Part shown: positions 36,075 through 45,582 of the stretch, in pieces
Layout: each line of letters begins with the position of its first letter
Position numbering within the stretch: the first letter of the stretch is position 1
Source: Celeribacter litoreus
GTDB lineage: Bacteria; Pseudomonadota; Alphaproteobacteria; Rhodobacterales; Rhodobacteraceae
Length of the DNA stretch: 64,000 nucleotides
Assembly: GCF_020165855.1 (NCBI RefSeq)
Contig: NZ_JAIUFY010000015.1
Coordinates: 1-64,000, forward strand
Reading direction: 5' to 3'
Notes under the pieces: model-generated
The model's input: the letters and a program-made list of their open reading frames with translations, nothing else
What the model was told of the DNA's origin: nothing
Database searches by the model: none
Position numbers and translations under genes: made by a program

Positions 36075-39000
36075 TGGTCGCCCTCTTTGGATTGCCCCAT
36101 CGTCTGCTGCCAGTGAACGAAGCTGCGCACGGCGGGCGTGTCGTCCTCTGCGCGAGAAACGCCGGGGAATTGTAGCTCGGCCCGGTCGCCGGAATTTGCG
36201 AAAGATCCTCGCCGCGCAGAACCGCTTCAATAGCGTTAACGTGGATGTCCGTCTCCCAGCGCAGCGTGCGCATTTTCGCGATCTCGATCGACTTTTCTCT
36301 CCTTGCGGCGCATTCGTCCGGATTGCGCAGAAGATGATCGAAGGCCGCAGCGAGTGAGGCGGGGGACTGATACGCCAGTAGCGCAGAGCCATCGGAATAG
36401 TCGAAGAGGTTGTTGTAACGGTAGACGTCGACGGGGATGCAGCCTGCGGCCATCATCTCGAACGGAATGCGTGACGGGTTCGTCAGGCTGATGCAAAGGC
36501 CGATCGGAGAACTGTTGTATAGGCCGTTCAGATGCGCGAGATCGTCAACGAGGCCGAGATGTTCAAACTCAAAGGGCAGATCAGGCCGCGGCGCCGACCC
36601 GTAGGTGACGATTTCGAGATCTGGATGAATCAGCTTAACACGGCGCAGCGCCTCAAGCGCGAGTTCCGGCATCCGGCGCGGTTTGTCAGGTTGATAAAGA
36701 ACCGCAATCCGCTTGCGTTTCTCGATGTCATCGAAGGGGCGGTAGATCGTTGTGTCGACCCCAAGGCCCGCGCCGATGGCGGGGCTGCCGAAACGGGTTT
36801 GGATCAGGTGGGGCAACCAGTGGCCGACGCACAGGTGCTGGAGGCCTTGCGCGAACGAATTTTCACCGCGCACGAAGCCATCCGACAGCATGTTGAACTC
36901 TGCTTCGTTGTCTTGCACGAGGTAGAATTTTTGCACATCGTCGCCATAGAGCGCGGCAACGGTCGAGGCGCTGTGCATGATTGTGGCAATGGCCACGTCC
37001 GGTGAGATTGGCGTCTGCCATGTGTCGTGTGTCGTGATGCCAGTGCCCGCGAGTTCTTGTTCGAGATATCCGTATTGCTCACCGCGCCCCTCGGAAAGCA
37101 CATGCACGTTGTGGCCTGCGTGGGTCAATGCCTTCGCGAGATTGTAGATCGTCCGATGCCCGCCTGAGCCCCAGATCGGATGGGGGGCGTAAATCGCAAT
37201 CTCCGCTGCCGTGCTTCGCAGATGCGATGGAATGGCTGGGGCTCGGTCCGGTCGCGCGAGGGAAAGACGCTGCGCGGGTGGCAGCTCTTCGAACGCGGTC
37301 TCGAACTCTTTTGAGGCGAGCGATGCATTTACCCAGCGCCGCTTCGCGAAATGTTCTGCGCTGGCGGCGTGGATCGCGTAGTCAGGGCTGTCGCTTGCGA
37401 AGGAGAGAGCCGTCTCCTCTCCCATATGGTCGGCGCTTCCTGTGCCAAATGTCTCATTGTGTTCGAGCGTGACAAATGCGTCGGCAACGCGCTGGTCGGG
37501 TGCCTTCATATAGGCGCGGGCAATCATATTCGCGAGATGGCGCAGGTCCTCTGACACAAGGCCATGACGACCGACATAGGCGAGGACGTCCTTTGCCGTG
37601 GCGAGGATTTCCCGCTGAAGCGGCAGAACTTGCTCCGTTATACAGCGCTCTTCACCTTCGATCACCTCGCGTAATGGCTCGCCGTCGTGATAGCCGATGA
37701 CGGACCCGCCAAGCGCGTTCGAGATGAATTCGAGCGCTGCGAATTCCGAGATCGGGCGTTGATCCCCACGGTTTTCATCGAAGAGATAGCCGCACTTCGT
37801 TGTTCGTGTGGCTTGCGGGTTGAGGAACTCTTCGAGCCCGAGATAGCAGCCGTGCAGCGTCCCGTTGGTGACGCGCGCGAGGTTGTCCTGAATGGTCCCG
37901 CGCCACCCGATGTCAACGATCATGCGGGAGAGGTTTTCCTTCGGCGCAAAGCCGATTTCGGTGAGGTATTGCAAGAGCGCGTCACGCTGCGCCCATAGGC
38001 ATTCACGCCCCGCGTCTCTGACCTCCGGATCTGCGAGGAAGGATAGGACGCGCGGGTCCTTCCATGGGAACTCAATAGGTGTTTCGAGATCGAGATCGTG
38101 ACGCAAGGCTGCGGCTTTCCAGCTCTCCACCGGGATGTTCAACGTCACAGCAAGGGCTGCGAGAGACTGCGTTGAGTATTGGCTCCACAGCCGCATCAGA
38201 TGTTCGGGGCTGAGGTCTGCGAGGGAGGCGGCGAAGCTTGCGCGACGACTGGTGTAGAGCATGTCCGCCTTTGGATAGGCGCCGGTATCGTAGACATCCT
38301 GAGACACCGCCTCCTCAAAGAGGGTCTTAAAGAATGCCCCTTCACGGGAGAAGAAATAGACTGTGTCTTGTCCCGTTCGATAGGCTTCTTCGATGATTTG
38401 GAGAGCGAAGCCGACGAAGAGAATGGTAAGCGCCTGCGCTGGGCACGTAGCGCCATTGGGATCGAAACCGGTGATTTTTGAAAGGTTTGCTGCGTGTTCC
38501 GTGAAGTCGCCGTTGAGGTGGCGGTGGTAGGCCTTTCCCGATGCGGTGTTCCGGCGCTCCTCAAAGGGTGAGGCATAAAGCTCCGCGGAGAAACCATGCC
38601 GCTGGGCATTTTCGACGTCGGTGCCGAACCGGTCGCCGATATGGAGAATGTCGCGCGGTTCATCAGGTTCGCGTGATGCTGCAACGTCGTAGAGACCGCC
38701 CTGTCGCTTCGTCTCCATATGGTCGCAGGAGACGTAGAACGCGTCGAAGGGGGAAACACCGTTCGAGTCGAGCAGCGTCCGAAGTGCATCTGCGCCGAGA
38801 TAGAAATCTGAAATCGCGATCTTTCGCCCCTCGAAGCCGCTGAGGAGGGCCGTGACCGTGGGGTCGGGAGAGGTGGTGCGTGTTTCAATGGTGAGTTCGG
38901 CTTGCGCAACGCTGCGAAGGGCGTCCGGGTCTGTGATCCGAAGGTAGGAGAGCCAGAGAGCGGACATCTCTTCGAACTGGAACTCAAATACGGCGTCTGA

Positions 39001-40386
39001 CGCCTTTGCCTCCGCGACGCGGCGCATTTGTAGAACATCGATAGGGTGAAGCGCACTCAAATGTGGATACGCGTGTCGTTGCGTGAGCCAAAGTGCACGG
39101 GCGGCGCGGAGTTTGGTCTCATCCGGATAGCAATCACGCCTGAGAACCGTGTCCCAGATGTCGCAAGAAAGTGTGCCGCCCTTTGCCTGTTGCGCGACAT
39201 GCCGGACGAATGCGTCGTCGATTTCCGGCGTGCCAAAGGTCTCCGTGGTATCAGGAATGTCGAAAGGCGTCAGATCGTTCTGGCCGCGATAGGAATAGGT
39301 CTTGTCGACATCAAAGCCATTGCGTGCCTTTACGGCTCCCCAGTCATCCACGGGCAGAAGCGCGGATAGAGGGATATTTGCGAAGCTTCCCGATGTGGGG
39401 TCGAGATCATCTGGCCGGTGGATCGGAAGTTCTTTGATGGCGCCCGTTGCGATGAGATGGCGTTCGAGGTGAGTGAGGGTGTCGGATTGGGACGGACTTT
39501 CGCGTTCTGCACGCGCCAGATCGAACCACGCGTTCGGACGGATGCCAGCCCGTTCTCCATAGAGGAGATAGTGCAGGCAGATGTCGATTGTCGTCACCGA
39601 TGCCGTCGGAAACTGCGCATTGTAGACCTTCGGGACGACATGGGCGCGGACAAGATGTGCCCGCACAAGCAACTCCCACGGCGGCAAGAGCCAGGTCTGA
39701 GATGGATGAGGGCTACGCCCTTCCATAAACCCGAATTCGAGATAGTGGAGCAACGGCACAATTCCGGCCTCGCGCACATCTTCGTTTGTGGTGAGGTAAT
39801 GTTCGGCATCAAACTTGTCAGTCAAACCGAAATCGGCGGCATGGCCGAAGGCGAAATAGTGCATCACAGGGTCGATGTCTGACTGCAGCGAGGCCTCCTG
39901 TTGACTTAGGTAGGCGGAACGATCTACCGCGCCGATGCAGCGCGAACGGAGAAGTCGTCCCGTCTCGGTCAAACGGGCAGAAGGATCAAAACCCTCGCTC
40001 GGGCGTCGACCTTCGAACTGGCCATAGACGAGGTAGTGGGCGAGGGGGCTTACATCTCCGATGTCTGGATTGTTGGCACGGTAAAAACGCGTGTCGAAGA
40101 ACGGGGATGGAGATAGGCCAGCGCGCCAGCCCTTGGAGGTATAATGCGCTGCTGCTGCGTCGAAACTCGCGGGCGGGCGACCTTTGACTTGGGCGCGGTA
40201 AAACTCGAAATCGAAGACATCCGAGAGTTTCAGGGCGGGTTTGAACAAGTGTGAACCGCCGGGAGCGATCTGTGCCGACGTGTTTTTTTCGGCTCGACCT
40301 GCCGCTGTTTCGCAGGTGCGAAGGGCTTTCCCTGACGCGATGGGATCAATCTTGGATTGTAGAATGTTCTTGTGAGAATGATGCAC
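36034..40386 (-). CDS. Giant glycan enzyme: FD-Y-HYL repeats, HAD-like domain, GT4
   Basis: A 1450-residue cytoplasmic protein. Residues about 48-290 contain repeats of the type FDxxxYxxxNPD...PLxHYLxxGxxEGRxP, often found on bacterial surface-glycan transferases. Residues about 405-620 are HAD-like: DIWDTVLRRD (nucleophile Asp) and HIGDRFGTDVENA (metal Asp). A segment with FFSREGAFFKTLF (near 678) follows, of a type seen next to such HAD domains. Residues about 1060-1400 are a family 4 glycosyltransferase (PHPIWGSGGHRTIYNLA; PFEMMAAGCIPVDVYRYNN). The last 30 residues are Arg/Thr-rich where the gene overlaps the sulfotransferase. Start GTG 40386 has no clear ribosome-binding site. It probably builds a modified surface glycan; substrate unknown. 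Confidence 0.82.
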   Translation of the reverse strand: MHHSHKNILQSKIDPIASGKALRTCETAAGRAEKNTSAQIAPGGSHLFKPALKLSDVFDFEFYRAQVKGRPPASFDAAAAHYTSKGWRAGLSPSPFFDTRFYRANNPDIGDVSPLAHYLVYGQFEGRRPSEGFDPSARLTETGRLLRSRCIGAVDRSAYLSQQEASLQSDIDPVMHYFAFGHAADFGLTDKFDAEHYLTTNEDVREAGIVPLLHYLEFGFMEGRSPHPSQTWLLPPWELLVRAHLVRAHVVPKVYNAQFPTASVTTIDICLHYLLYGERAGIRPNAWFDLARAERESPSQSDTLTHLERHLIATGAIKELPIHRPDDLDPTSGSFANIPLSALLPVDDWGAVKARNGFDVDKTYSYRGQNDLTPFDIPDTTETFGTPEIDDAFVRHVAQQAKGGTLSCDIWDTVLRRDCYPDETKLRAARALWLTQRHAYPHLSALHPIDVLQMRRVAEAKASDAVFEFQFEEMSALWLSYLRITDPDALRSVAQAELTIETRTTSPDPTVTALLSGFEGRKIAISDFYLGADALRTLLDSNGVSPFDAFYVSCDHMETKRQGGLYDVAASREPDEPRDILHIGDRFGTDVENAQRHGFSAELYASPFEERRNTASGKAYHRHLNGDFTEHAANLSKITGFDPNGATCPAQALTILFVGFALQIIEEAYRTGQDTVYFFSREGAFFKTLFEEAVSQDVYDTGAYPKADMLYTSRRASFAASLADLSPEHLMRLWSQYSTQSLAALAVTLNIPVESWKAAALRHDLDLETPIEFPWKDPRVLSFLADPEVRDAGRECLWAQRDALLQYLTEIGFAPKENLSRMIVDIGWRGTIQDNLARVTNGTLHGCYLGLEEFLNPQATRTTKCGYLFDENRGDQRPISEFAALEFISNALGGSVIGYHDGEPLREVIEGEERCITEQVLPLQREILATAKDVLAYVGRHGLVSEDLRHLANMIARAYMKAPDQRVADAFVTLEHNETFGTGSADHMGEETALSFASDSPDYAIHAASAEHFAKRRWVNASLASKEFETAFEELPPAQRLSLARPDRAPAIPSHLRSTAAEIAIYAPHPIWGSGGHRTIYNLAKALTHAGHNVHVLSEGRGEQYGYLEQELAGTGITTHDTWQTPISPDVAIATIMHSASTVAALYGDDVQKFYLVQDNEAEFNMLSDGFVRGENSFAQGLQHLCVGHWLPHLIQTRFGSPAIGAGLGVDTTIYRPFDDIEKRKRIAVLYQPDKPRRMPELALEALRRVKLIHPDLEIVTYGSAPRPDLPFEFEHLGLVDDLAHLNGLYNSSPIGLCISLTNPSRIPFEMMAAGCIPVDVYRYNNLFDYSDGSALLAYQSPASLAAAFDHLLRNPDECAARREKSIEIAKMRTLRWETDIHVNAIEAVLRGEDLSQIPATGPSYNSPAFLAQRTTRPPCAASFTGSRRWGNPKRATNETCYHRRDCSGH

Positions 40387-40686
40387 TGGGCCGCCGTCAC
40401 GTTTAAGGGTTGGAACAGGAAGAACGCGGTTTCTGGCTATCGGTTTAAGGTAAATAATCCTCTAATGCCTGATCTGGCGCTTTGAGTGTGATCGGCCCCA
40501 CGCAAGTTTAAATCGCGCTTTCCCCAACAGAAACGCGCCTCTTGGCGTGTCGTTTTCTTCGCCAAATGCATCCATGGGTTGCGCGGTATTTGCGTGCGCA
40601 GCAATCCGGCGCTGCTGCCGTTTACGGTAAATCAATGACATAAACCCGATTCCGCGCGATAATCGTCCCCATCATAGGAGGGGGAA
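40387..40686. promoter_or_regulatory. Divergent intergenic region with repeated 12-bp motif
   Basis: A 300-base gap between the giant glycan gene (minus) and the Sel1 gene (plus). The 12-mer TTTAAGGTAAAT at 40444-40455 recurs with one change, TTTACGGTAAAT, at 40621-40632, one copy near each divergent start. The second copy is partly palindromic (TTTAC/GTAAA). A shared regulator site is a reasonable reading. No other gene or strong hairpin is seen. Confidence 0.45.
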
Positions 40687-42036
40687 ATGCATGATCGTGC
40701 TTTATCCGTAAAAGGCCTGTCTCTTTCATTGTGCGCGGGGTTGGCGTTTTTTCAATTGCCGATGACGCCTGCGTGGGCACAGTCCACTGATTCACCTCAG
40801 GCAGTGTCTTCGACTGCTGAAATGCCGAATGACGCGCTCCGAAGTGAAGGGCTGACTTTGCTCTATGGTCTTGAGGGGCGGGAGATTGATGTCGCGAGGG
40901 GGCTCGCTCTCCTGAAGCAGGCCGCAGATAGGGGGGATGCCGAGGCTCAGAGGGAACTGGGCTCAGCACTCCTTTGGGGGCGGGTCGCCGCCGCTGATCC
41001 GGTTCAGGCGCGGGCTTGGCTCGAGAAAGCGATTGAGGGCGGAGATGCCTCCGCACAGCGCATTCTGGGGGAACAGTTGGTCGCCGGATGGGCGCTGCCA
41101 CGGGAAACTGAGACCGGACTTGCCTTGCTTGAAGCAGGTGTCGAGGCTGAGAATGTCGGCGCTATGACGTCGCTCTCGACGCTGTATCTCTACGGAACGG
41201 GCGTGCCGCGCAATGTCAATCGCGCTTTGGATCTCGCCGAACTGGCGGCAGAGGCGGGGGACGGAACCGCTCTGTGGAAAGTCGGTGAAATGTGGATGTG
41301 GAGCGAACGCGGTGCAACCACGGCCGAGGCGATGTTAAACCGTGCGGGCGAACTTGGTGAGGCGCGCGCCTACGCAACGCTCGCAGAGGGGGCAATGTAT
41401 GGCTACCTTGGCGGCGGAAAAGTTTCTCGCGCGAAATACAAAGGATATGCCGAGAAAGCCCGCGAGGCGGGTAACACCCGCGTTGCTGTGCTTGATGCCA
41501 ACCGTCAGATGTGGGGCATCAATATGCGCGCGAGCGGACCTGCGACGCTCGCAGGGCTCAGAGCCGCTGCCGAGAATGGTAATGGCGATGCTGCACAGTT
41601 CCTCATTCGCCTGCTACGAGACGGGAACAGGCTCAATGTCCGGCGGAACGTGTCTGGCGCCGAAGAAGCGCTCGAAGAGTTCGCGCCGCTCCTTGACGAA
41701 ATCGAGTATTGGCAGCTTGAGCGCACGATTCAGGCGCGGCGCGCCTATACGCCCTCTGGCTACAAAAAGCTTGCGGAAGCTGTGAATGCGTATCCCGCCC
41801 GCATGTCAAGCGCGTTTGCGCAAGACCTCTATAAGGCGAACCCGAATGCAATGATTTACCTGTTGCAGATGAAACTCTCGGAAGAAGGGTTCTTTGCGGC
41901 AAATCCGAACGGCTACGCGGACAAACGCACGATCCGCGCGCTTAACAAGGCGTGCCCGAGCTTGCCTGACAATCCGGCCTGTGACGATAGCGTCATGCGC
42001 CCGGACATTCTCGGAGCGCTTCTGGCAAGGAGCTAA
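40687..42036 (+). CDS. Exported Sel1-repeat protein
   Basis: A 449-residue protein with a signal peptide (hydrophobic core at about 10-25, likely cleavage after AWA). Residues about 45-250 are Sel1-type repeats (pattern A-x-x-x-L-x-x-A-A-x-x-G-D-x-x-A-Q-x-x-L-G), for example LLKQAADRGDAEAQRELG and WLEKAIEGGDASAQRILG. The C-terminal 200 residues are helical without a known domain. It should be periplasmic. Sel1 proteins such as AlgK act as scaffolds in polysaccharide export, and three bases separate it from the LtaS-like gene. GGAGGGGGAA before ATG is a strong ribosome-binding site. Confidence 0.82.
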   Translation: MHDRALSVKGLSLSLCAGLAFFQLPMTPAWAQSTDSPQAVSSTAEMPNDALRSEGLTLLYGLEGREIDVARGLALLKQAADRGDAEAQRELGSALLWGRVAAADPVQARAWLEKAIEGGDASAQRILGEQLVAGWALPRETETGLALLEAGVEAENVGAMTSLSTLYLYGTGVPRNVNRALDLAELAAEAGDGTALWKVGEMWMWSERGATTAEAMLNRAGELGEARAYATLAEGAMYGYLGGGKVSRAKYKGYAEKAREAGNTRVAVLDANRQMWGINMRASGPATLAGLRAAAENGNGDAAQFLIRLLRDGNRLNVRRNVSGAEEALEEFAPLLDEIEYWQLERTIQARRAYTPSGYKKLAEAVNAYPARMSSAFAQDLYKANPNAMIYLLQMKLSEEGFFAANPNGYADKRTIRALNKACPSLPDNPACDDSVMRPDILGALLARS

Positions 42037-42039
42037 AAT

Positions 42040-44412
42040 ATGCAGGCAAAAGAATTGGGGCGCCCGTTGCCTTCTGACGGACGTTCCGACCGTGTGCTGT
42101 GGACGGGTGCGCTTGCGGGGCTCGCGTTGTTCGTCCTGAGATTGATTGCACTGCGTCCGGATATGGATGGGCTTCGTGCCAGCCTTGTTGGACAACTATT
42201 TTTACAGGGTATCTGGCAGGATTGGTTGATCTTGTTGCTCCTCACCTACGGCGTCCTCACGTTTCTACGCGGGGCTGCGCGACCGGTTGCGCGTCGGATG
42301 CTCACTGGCATGTATGTCGTTTCTCTCTCCGTGATCTTGTTATGGGGGGCGGTGAACATTACCGCGCTTCGGATGCTTGGCGCGCCCGTGACGGCGGATT
42401 GGGTCGCCTATTCCGATGTGGCGCATACAGATGTGATATTCGATAGCCTTCCACACGTTCTGTCCATGAGCGGGGTTCTGATGACCCTTTCGCTGCTCGT
42501 GGTGGTCTTTGGTGGCGCGCGCGTGTTGGCGCGGGAGCGGTTCCCGGGGGCAGGGCCTCTTTTGGGCGTCTATGGTGTGAGTGTCGTGCTTGGTCTCGCC
42601 TTGATCTCGACGCCCGTGGCCGGTAGCGCGGAGCGACGAGTGAACCCGCTTGTCGCGTTTGCGCGGTCCTTTTCGCAGTCCGCAACGCCGGATGCGCTCA
42701 TTCTTTTGCAGAATGTCGGTGATGTGACGCAGGCGTTTGAAAGGGTGTCGGGTGCGCCAAGGCCCTCCGAACCAGCCATTCCGATCCGCAATGTGGTCTT
42801 CTTCGCGTATGAATCGACGCCCGCGCGGCAGACGCAGGGGTGGGAGGGAGCCTATCCTGTGACACCGAACCTCGCGGCTGCGCTCGATCACGGGATCGCT
42901 TTTGATCGCGCCTATGCCCATGTGCCGGCCTCGAACTATTTCCTCGTATCTGCCTTTGCGGGCATCGTGCCGGAGCTTTCGAGCGTCTCTATGACGGAAA
43001 CGCACACGGCGGATAATCTCCCTAACCTGCCGTCTGTGTTGGGCGCGGCTGGTATGCGGACCGCGTGGTTCAATTCAGCGGACAACCGGTTCCAGAATAC
43101 CGGAGGGTTCCTAACCGCGATTGGCTTCGATCATGTCGTCGACTATCGCGATTGGACCTGTGAGGAGGGTGTCTTCGAGGTCACGAACGTCACCGACCGG
43201 TTCCGCAATACGTCGTCTGATCTGTGCACAGCGGATCAAATGAAGATGTGGCTGGACGATGATCCCGACGCGCCCTTCTTTCTCGCCTTCCGGACAGGCA
43301 TGACCCACTATCCTTATTTCCCGGGGCAGGAACCGCAGACCTACGTTGAGGACGAGACCTACAACCGGTATCTCAACGCGCTCCGCGTCGGAGATGAGGC
43401 CTTTGGGGAACTCATGGCGCATCTTGAGGCACGTGGCCTGCTCGAAGAAACCCTGATCGTTGTCATGGGAGATCACGGCGAAGCGTTCGGAGAGCATGGA
43501 ACCTATGTGCACGCGGCGTCGATCTATGAGGAAAACGTGCATGTGCCGATGGCCTTCATCAATCCCCAACTGTTTTCAGGATCGCGCAGCGATGTGATTG
43601 TCTCCATCTCGGACGCAGCCGCCACGATCACCGATCTCCTCGGGATCGAAACCCCGCCTCAGTGGGAAGGCCAGTCGGTGTTTGCAGAGACGCGACCGCA
43701 TGGCGCGATCTTCTTTGCGCCGTGGAACGGGTTCCAGATCGGGTTCACAGACGGGGACCGCAAGTTCATCATCAACGCGAATTCGGGAGAGGCGGAGCTC
43801 TACGACCTCGCGACTGACCCGTATGAGAAGACCGATATTGCCTTGTCTGATCCAGGTGCGCTCGCCGATGCGCAGCGGGTGATGGCGGCTGCGGTTTCAG
43901 TGCACAAGGCGCGGATGGCAGCCATCCTGTCCGGCGAGCTTCCCACCCTGCCTAAGACCCGCGCGACGGAGATCGTTTTGACCGTCTCGGGAACCGCGTT
44001 CGGTGAGGCGCCGAAAGGGTGGGTGTTCCTGGATGGTGAAGATATCGGCGGGTTCGAGGTCGCATCCGCTCCCGATACGAGCAACCAAAGCGCGACACGC
44101 GATGAGATCAACGCCGCCTTCATGGACATCCGTCTGCCGGTTATTCTCGATCCCTGCTCAAGGGAATTGGAGATTTATTTCACGAACGACAAATGGGCTG
44201 GCGAGGGGCTGACGGGCGATATCGACCTGCTTCTGCGACGTGTCATGGTCGATGGCGTGAGCTATACCTCCGGACGCTTTACTGAGCTTAGTGGGGGAGG
44301 CGGAGGGATCGACGGCACAGACTACAGATTCTATCGCAAGGGGGGAATCACCATCGGTCTTGAGCTCTCACCAGCCTGCCTGACGACTGTTTTGGCGGTC
44401 GACTCGCCTTAG
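42040..44412 (+). CDS. LtaS-like membrane phosphoglycerol/sulfatase-fold transferase with CBM60-like tail
   Basis: A 790-residue inner-membrane protein. Four or five transmembrane segments lie in residues 20-200. A periplasmic alkaline-phosphatase-fold catalytic domain spans about 245-600: VVFFAYESTPA (metal Glu), HVPASNYFLVSAFAG (likely Ser nucleophile), GDHGEAFGEHG and HVPMAF. This arrangement is that of LtaS/OpgB-type transferases, which move phosphoglycerol or similar groups from lipids to glycans. Residues about 640-790 form an extra beta-rich domain with IYFTNDKWAGEGLTGDIDL resembling the Ca-dependent xylan-binding module CBM60. That pairing, next to a UDP-xylose synthase operon, suggests decoration of a xylose-containing glycan; this is inference. 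Confidence 0.8.
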   Translation: MQAKELGRPLPSDGRSDRVLWTGALAGLALFVLRLIALRPDMDGLRASLVGQLFLQGIWQDWLILLLLTYGVLTFLRGAARPVARRMLTGMYVVSLSVILLWGAVNITALRMLGAPVTADWVAYSDVAHTDVIFDSLPHVLSMSGVLMTLSLLVVVFGGARVLARERFPGAGPLLGVYGVSVVLGLALISTPVAGSAERRVNPLVAFARSFSQSATPDALILLQNVGDVTQAFERVSGAPRPSEPAIPIRNVVFFAYESTPARQTQGWEGAYPVTPNLAAALDHGIAFDRAYAHVPASNYFLVSAFAGIVPELSSVSMTETHTADNLPNLPSVLGAAGMRTAWFNSADNRFQNTGGFLTAIGFDHVVDYRDWTCEEGVFEVTNVTDRFRNTSSDLCTADQMKMWLDDDPDAPFFLAFRTGMTHYPYFPGQEPQTYVEDETYNRYLNALRVGDEAFGELMAHLEARGLLEETLIVVMGDHGEAFGEHGTYVHAASIYEENVHVPMAFINPQLFSGSRSDVIVSISDAAATITDLLGIETPPQWEGQSVFAETRPHGAIFFAPWNGFQIGFTDGDRKFIINANSGEAELYDLATDPYEKTDIALSDPGALADAQRVMAAAVSVHKARMAAILSGELPTLPKTRATEIVLTVSGTAFGEAPKGWVFLDGEDIGGFEVASAPDTSNQSATRDEINAAFMDIRLPVILDPCSRELEIYFTNDKWAGEGLTGDIDLLLRRVMVDGVSYTSGRFTELSGGGGGIDGTDYRFYRKGGITIGLELSPACLTTVLAVDSP

Positions 44413-44453
44413 ACGTGTTGCGATAGGTCAGTGAAGTTGTTGATTTGTTTGGG

Positions 44454-44459
44454 TATAAT
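44454..44459 (+). promoter_or_regulatory. Candidate -10 box of the exopolysaccharide operon
   Basis: A perfect TATAAT lies at 44454-44459 in a short AT-rich gap (44413-44535). No good -35 stands at the right distance (GTGAAG at 17 bases), so an activator may be needed. It would drive the four genes from 44536 to 49313. Confidence 0.4.
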
Positions 44460-44535
44460 TAAGTGTGGAATAAAAGTGGAGGAAATGTGTTAATATTGTG
44501 TCTTGGGCGCTGAGGGGCGTCCGAAAGGGGGGAGA

Positions 44536-45582
44536 ATGTTTGGTAAGAAAACATTCACGCTCAGATTTGACCAAGGTGATTCTAACGTGCGCCACACTGT
44601 TCTCGTGGCAGGGGGCGCTGGGTTCATAGGGTCCAATCTGATACGTGTACTATTGGAAGAAGGGGACCGGGTCATTTGCCTGGATGATTTGTCGACTGGG
44701 CGACACGGAAACATTTCGGATTTGATTGCGCATCCGCGGTTCAGGTTCATCCTGCACGACATTGTTGAGCCTTTCACGCTCTCGATGCCCGTAGATCAAA
44801 TCTACAATCTGGCCTGTCCGGCCTCACCGCCGAAGTATCAATATGATCCGTTGCAGACGTTCAAAACGTCCGTAATCGGCGCGTTGAATCTTTTGGAACT
44901 GGCGCGTGAGAAACGCGCGCGCATCCTTCAAAGCTCTACGTCCGAGGTCTATGGCGATCCTGATCATAGCCCGCAGGAGGAAAGTTATCGCGGCAATGTT
45001 GCCACGATCGGTCCGCGGGCCTGCTATGACGAAGGCAAGCGGGCAGCCGAAACGCTCTTTTACGAGATGCATCAAGTGCATGGAGTGGATGTGCGGATTG
45101 CACGCATCTTCAACACCTACGGTCCGTGGATGGATCCGAGCGACGGTCGTGTCGTGTCGAATTTCGTCGTTCAGGCGCTGTGTGAAGATCCGCTGACGGT
45201 CTACGGTGACGGGACGCAGACGCGCTCGTTCTGCTACGTCTCGGATATGGTCGCAGGGCTAATGGCCTTGATGAACGCACCGGAGGTGCTCGGCACGATC
45301 TCTGACCCTGTGAATCTCGGGAATGCGGACGAGTTTACTATGCTCGAACTCGCTGAGCTTGTTCTGGAGAAAACCGGATCGCGGTCTCCGCTGGTGCACA
45401 AACCACTGCCGAAACATGACCCATTGCAGCGCCGGCCAGATTTGACGCGGGCGCAGAACCTTCTCGGCTGGCGTCCCAAGGTCTCGTTGAGCGAAGGGCT
45501 TTCTATGACAATTGATTACTTCGCGGGAGAGCTGGTTGCCAGCCAGGAACGGAGGCGCGTAGAGGAGGGAGGCCGACTATGA
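44536..45582 (+). CDS. UDP-glucuronate decarboxylase (UDP-xylose synthase)
   Basis: A 348-residue short-chain dehydrogenase/reductase of the UXS family, converting UDP-glucuronate to UDP-xylose. The NAD site is [12 protein letters not shown]. The family-specific stretch [15 protein letters not shown], then STSEVYGDP, the YxxxK pair in CYDEGKR, and NTYGPWMDP are present. I took ATG 44536 after AAAGGGGGGAGA; an upstream TTG at 44503 is less likely. First gene of an operon with galE, a glycan synthase and a glycanase; it supplies activated xylose for that polymer. Cytoplasmic. Confidence 0.9.
   Translation: MFGKKTFTLRFDQGDSNVRHTVLVAGGAGFIGSNLIRVLLEEGDRVICLDDLSTGRHGNISDLIAHPRFRFILHDIVEPFTLSMPVDQIYNLACPASPPKYQYDPLQTFKTSVIGALNLLELAREKRARILQSSTSEVYGDPDHSPQEESYRGNVATIGPRACYDEGKRAAETLFYEMHQVHGVDVRIARIFNTYGPWMDPSDGRVVSNFVVQALCEDPLTVYGDGTQTRSFCYVSDMVAGLMALMNAPEVLGTISDPVNLGNADEFTMLELAELVLEKTGSRSPLVHKPLPKHDPLQRRPDLTRAQNLLGWRPKVSLSEGLSMTIDYFAGELVASQERRRVEEGGRL

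Noticed and set aside
36075-36392. N-terminal extension of the sulfotransferase at 35190
   Set aside because: The extra 106 residues are Arg-rich, overlap the GT4 coding frame of the neighbouring gene, and the internal ATG at 36074 has its own ribosome-binding site.
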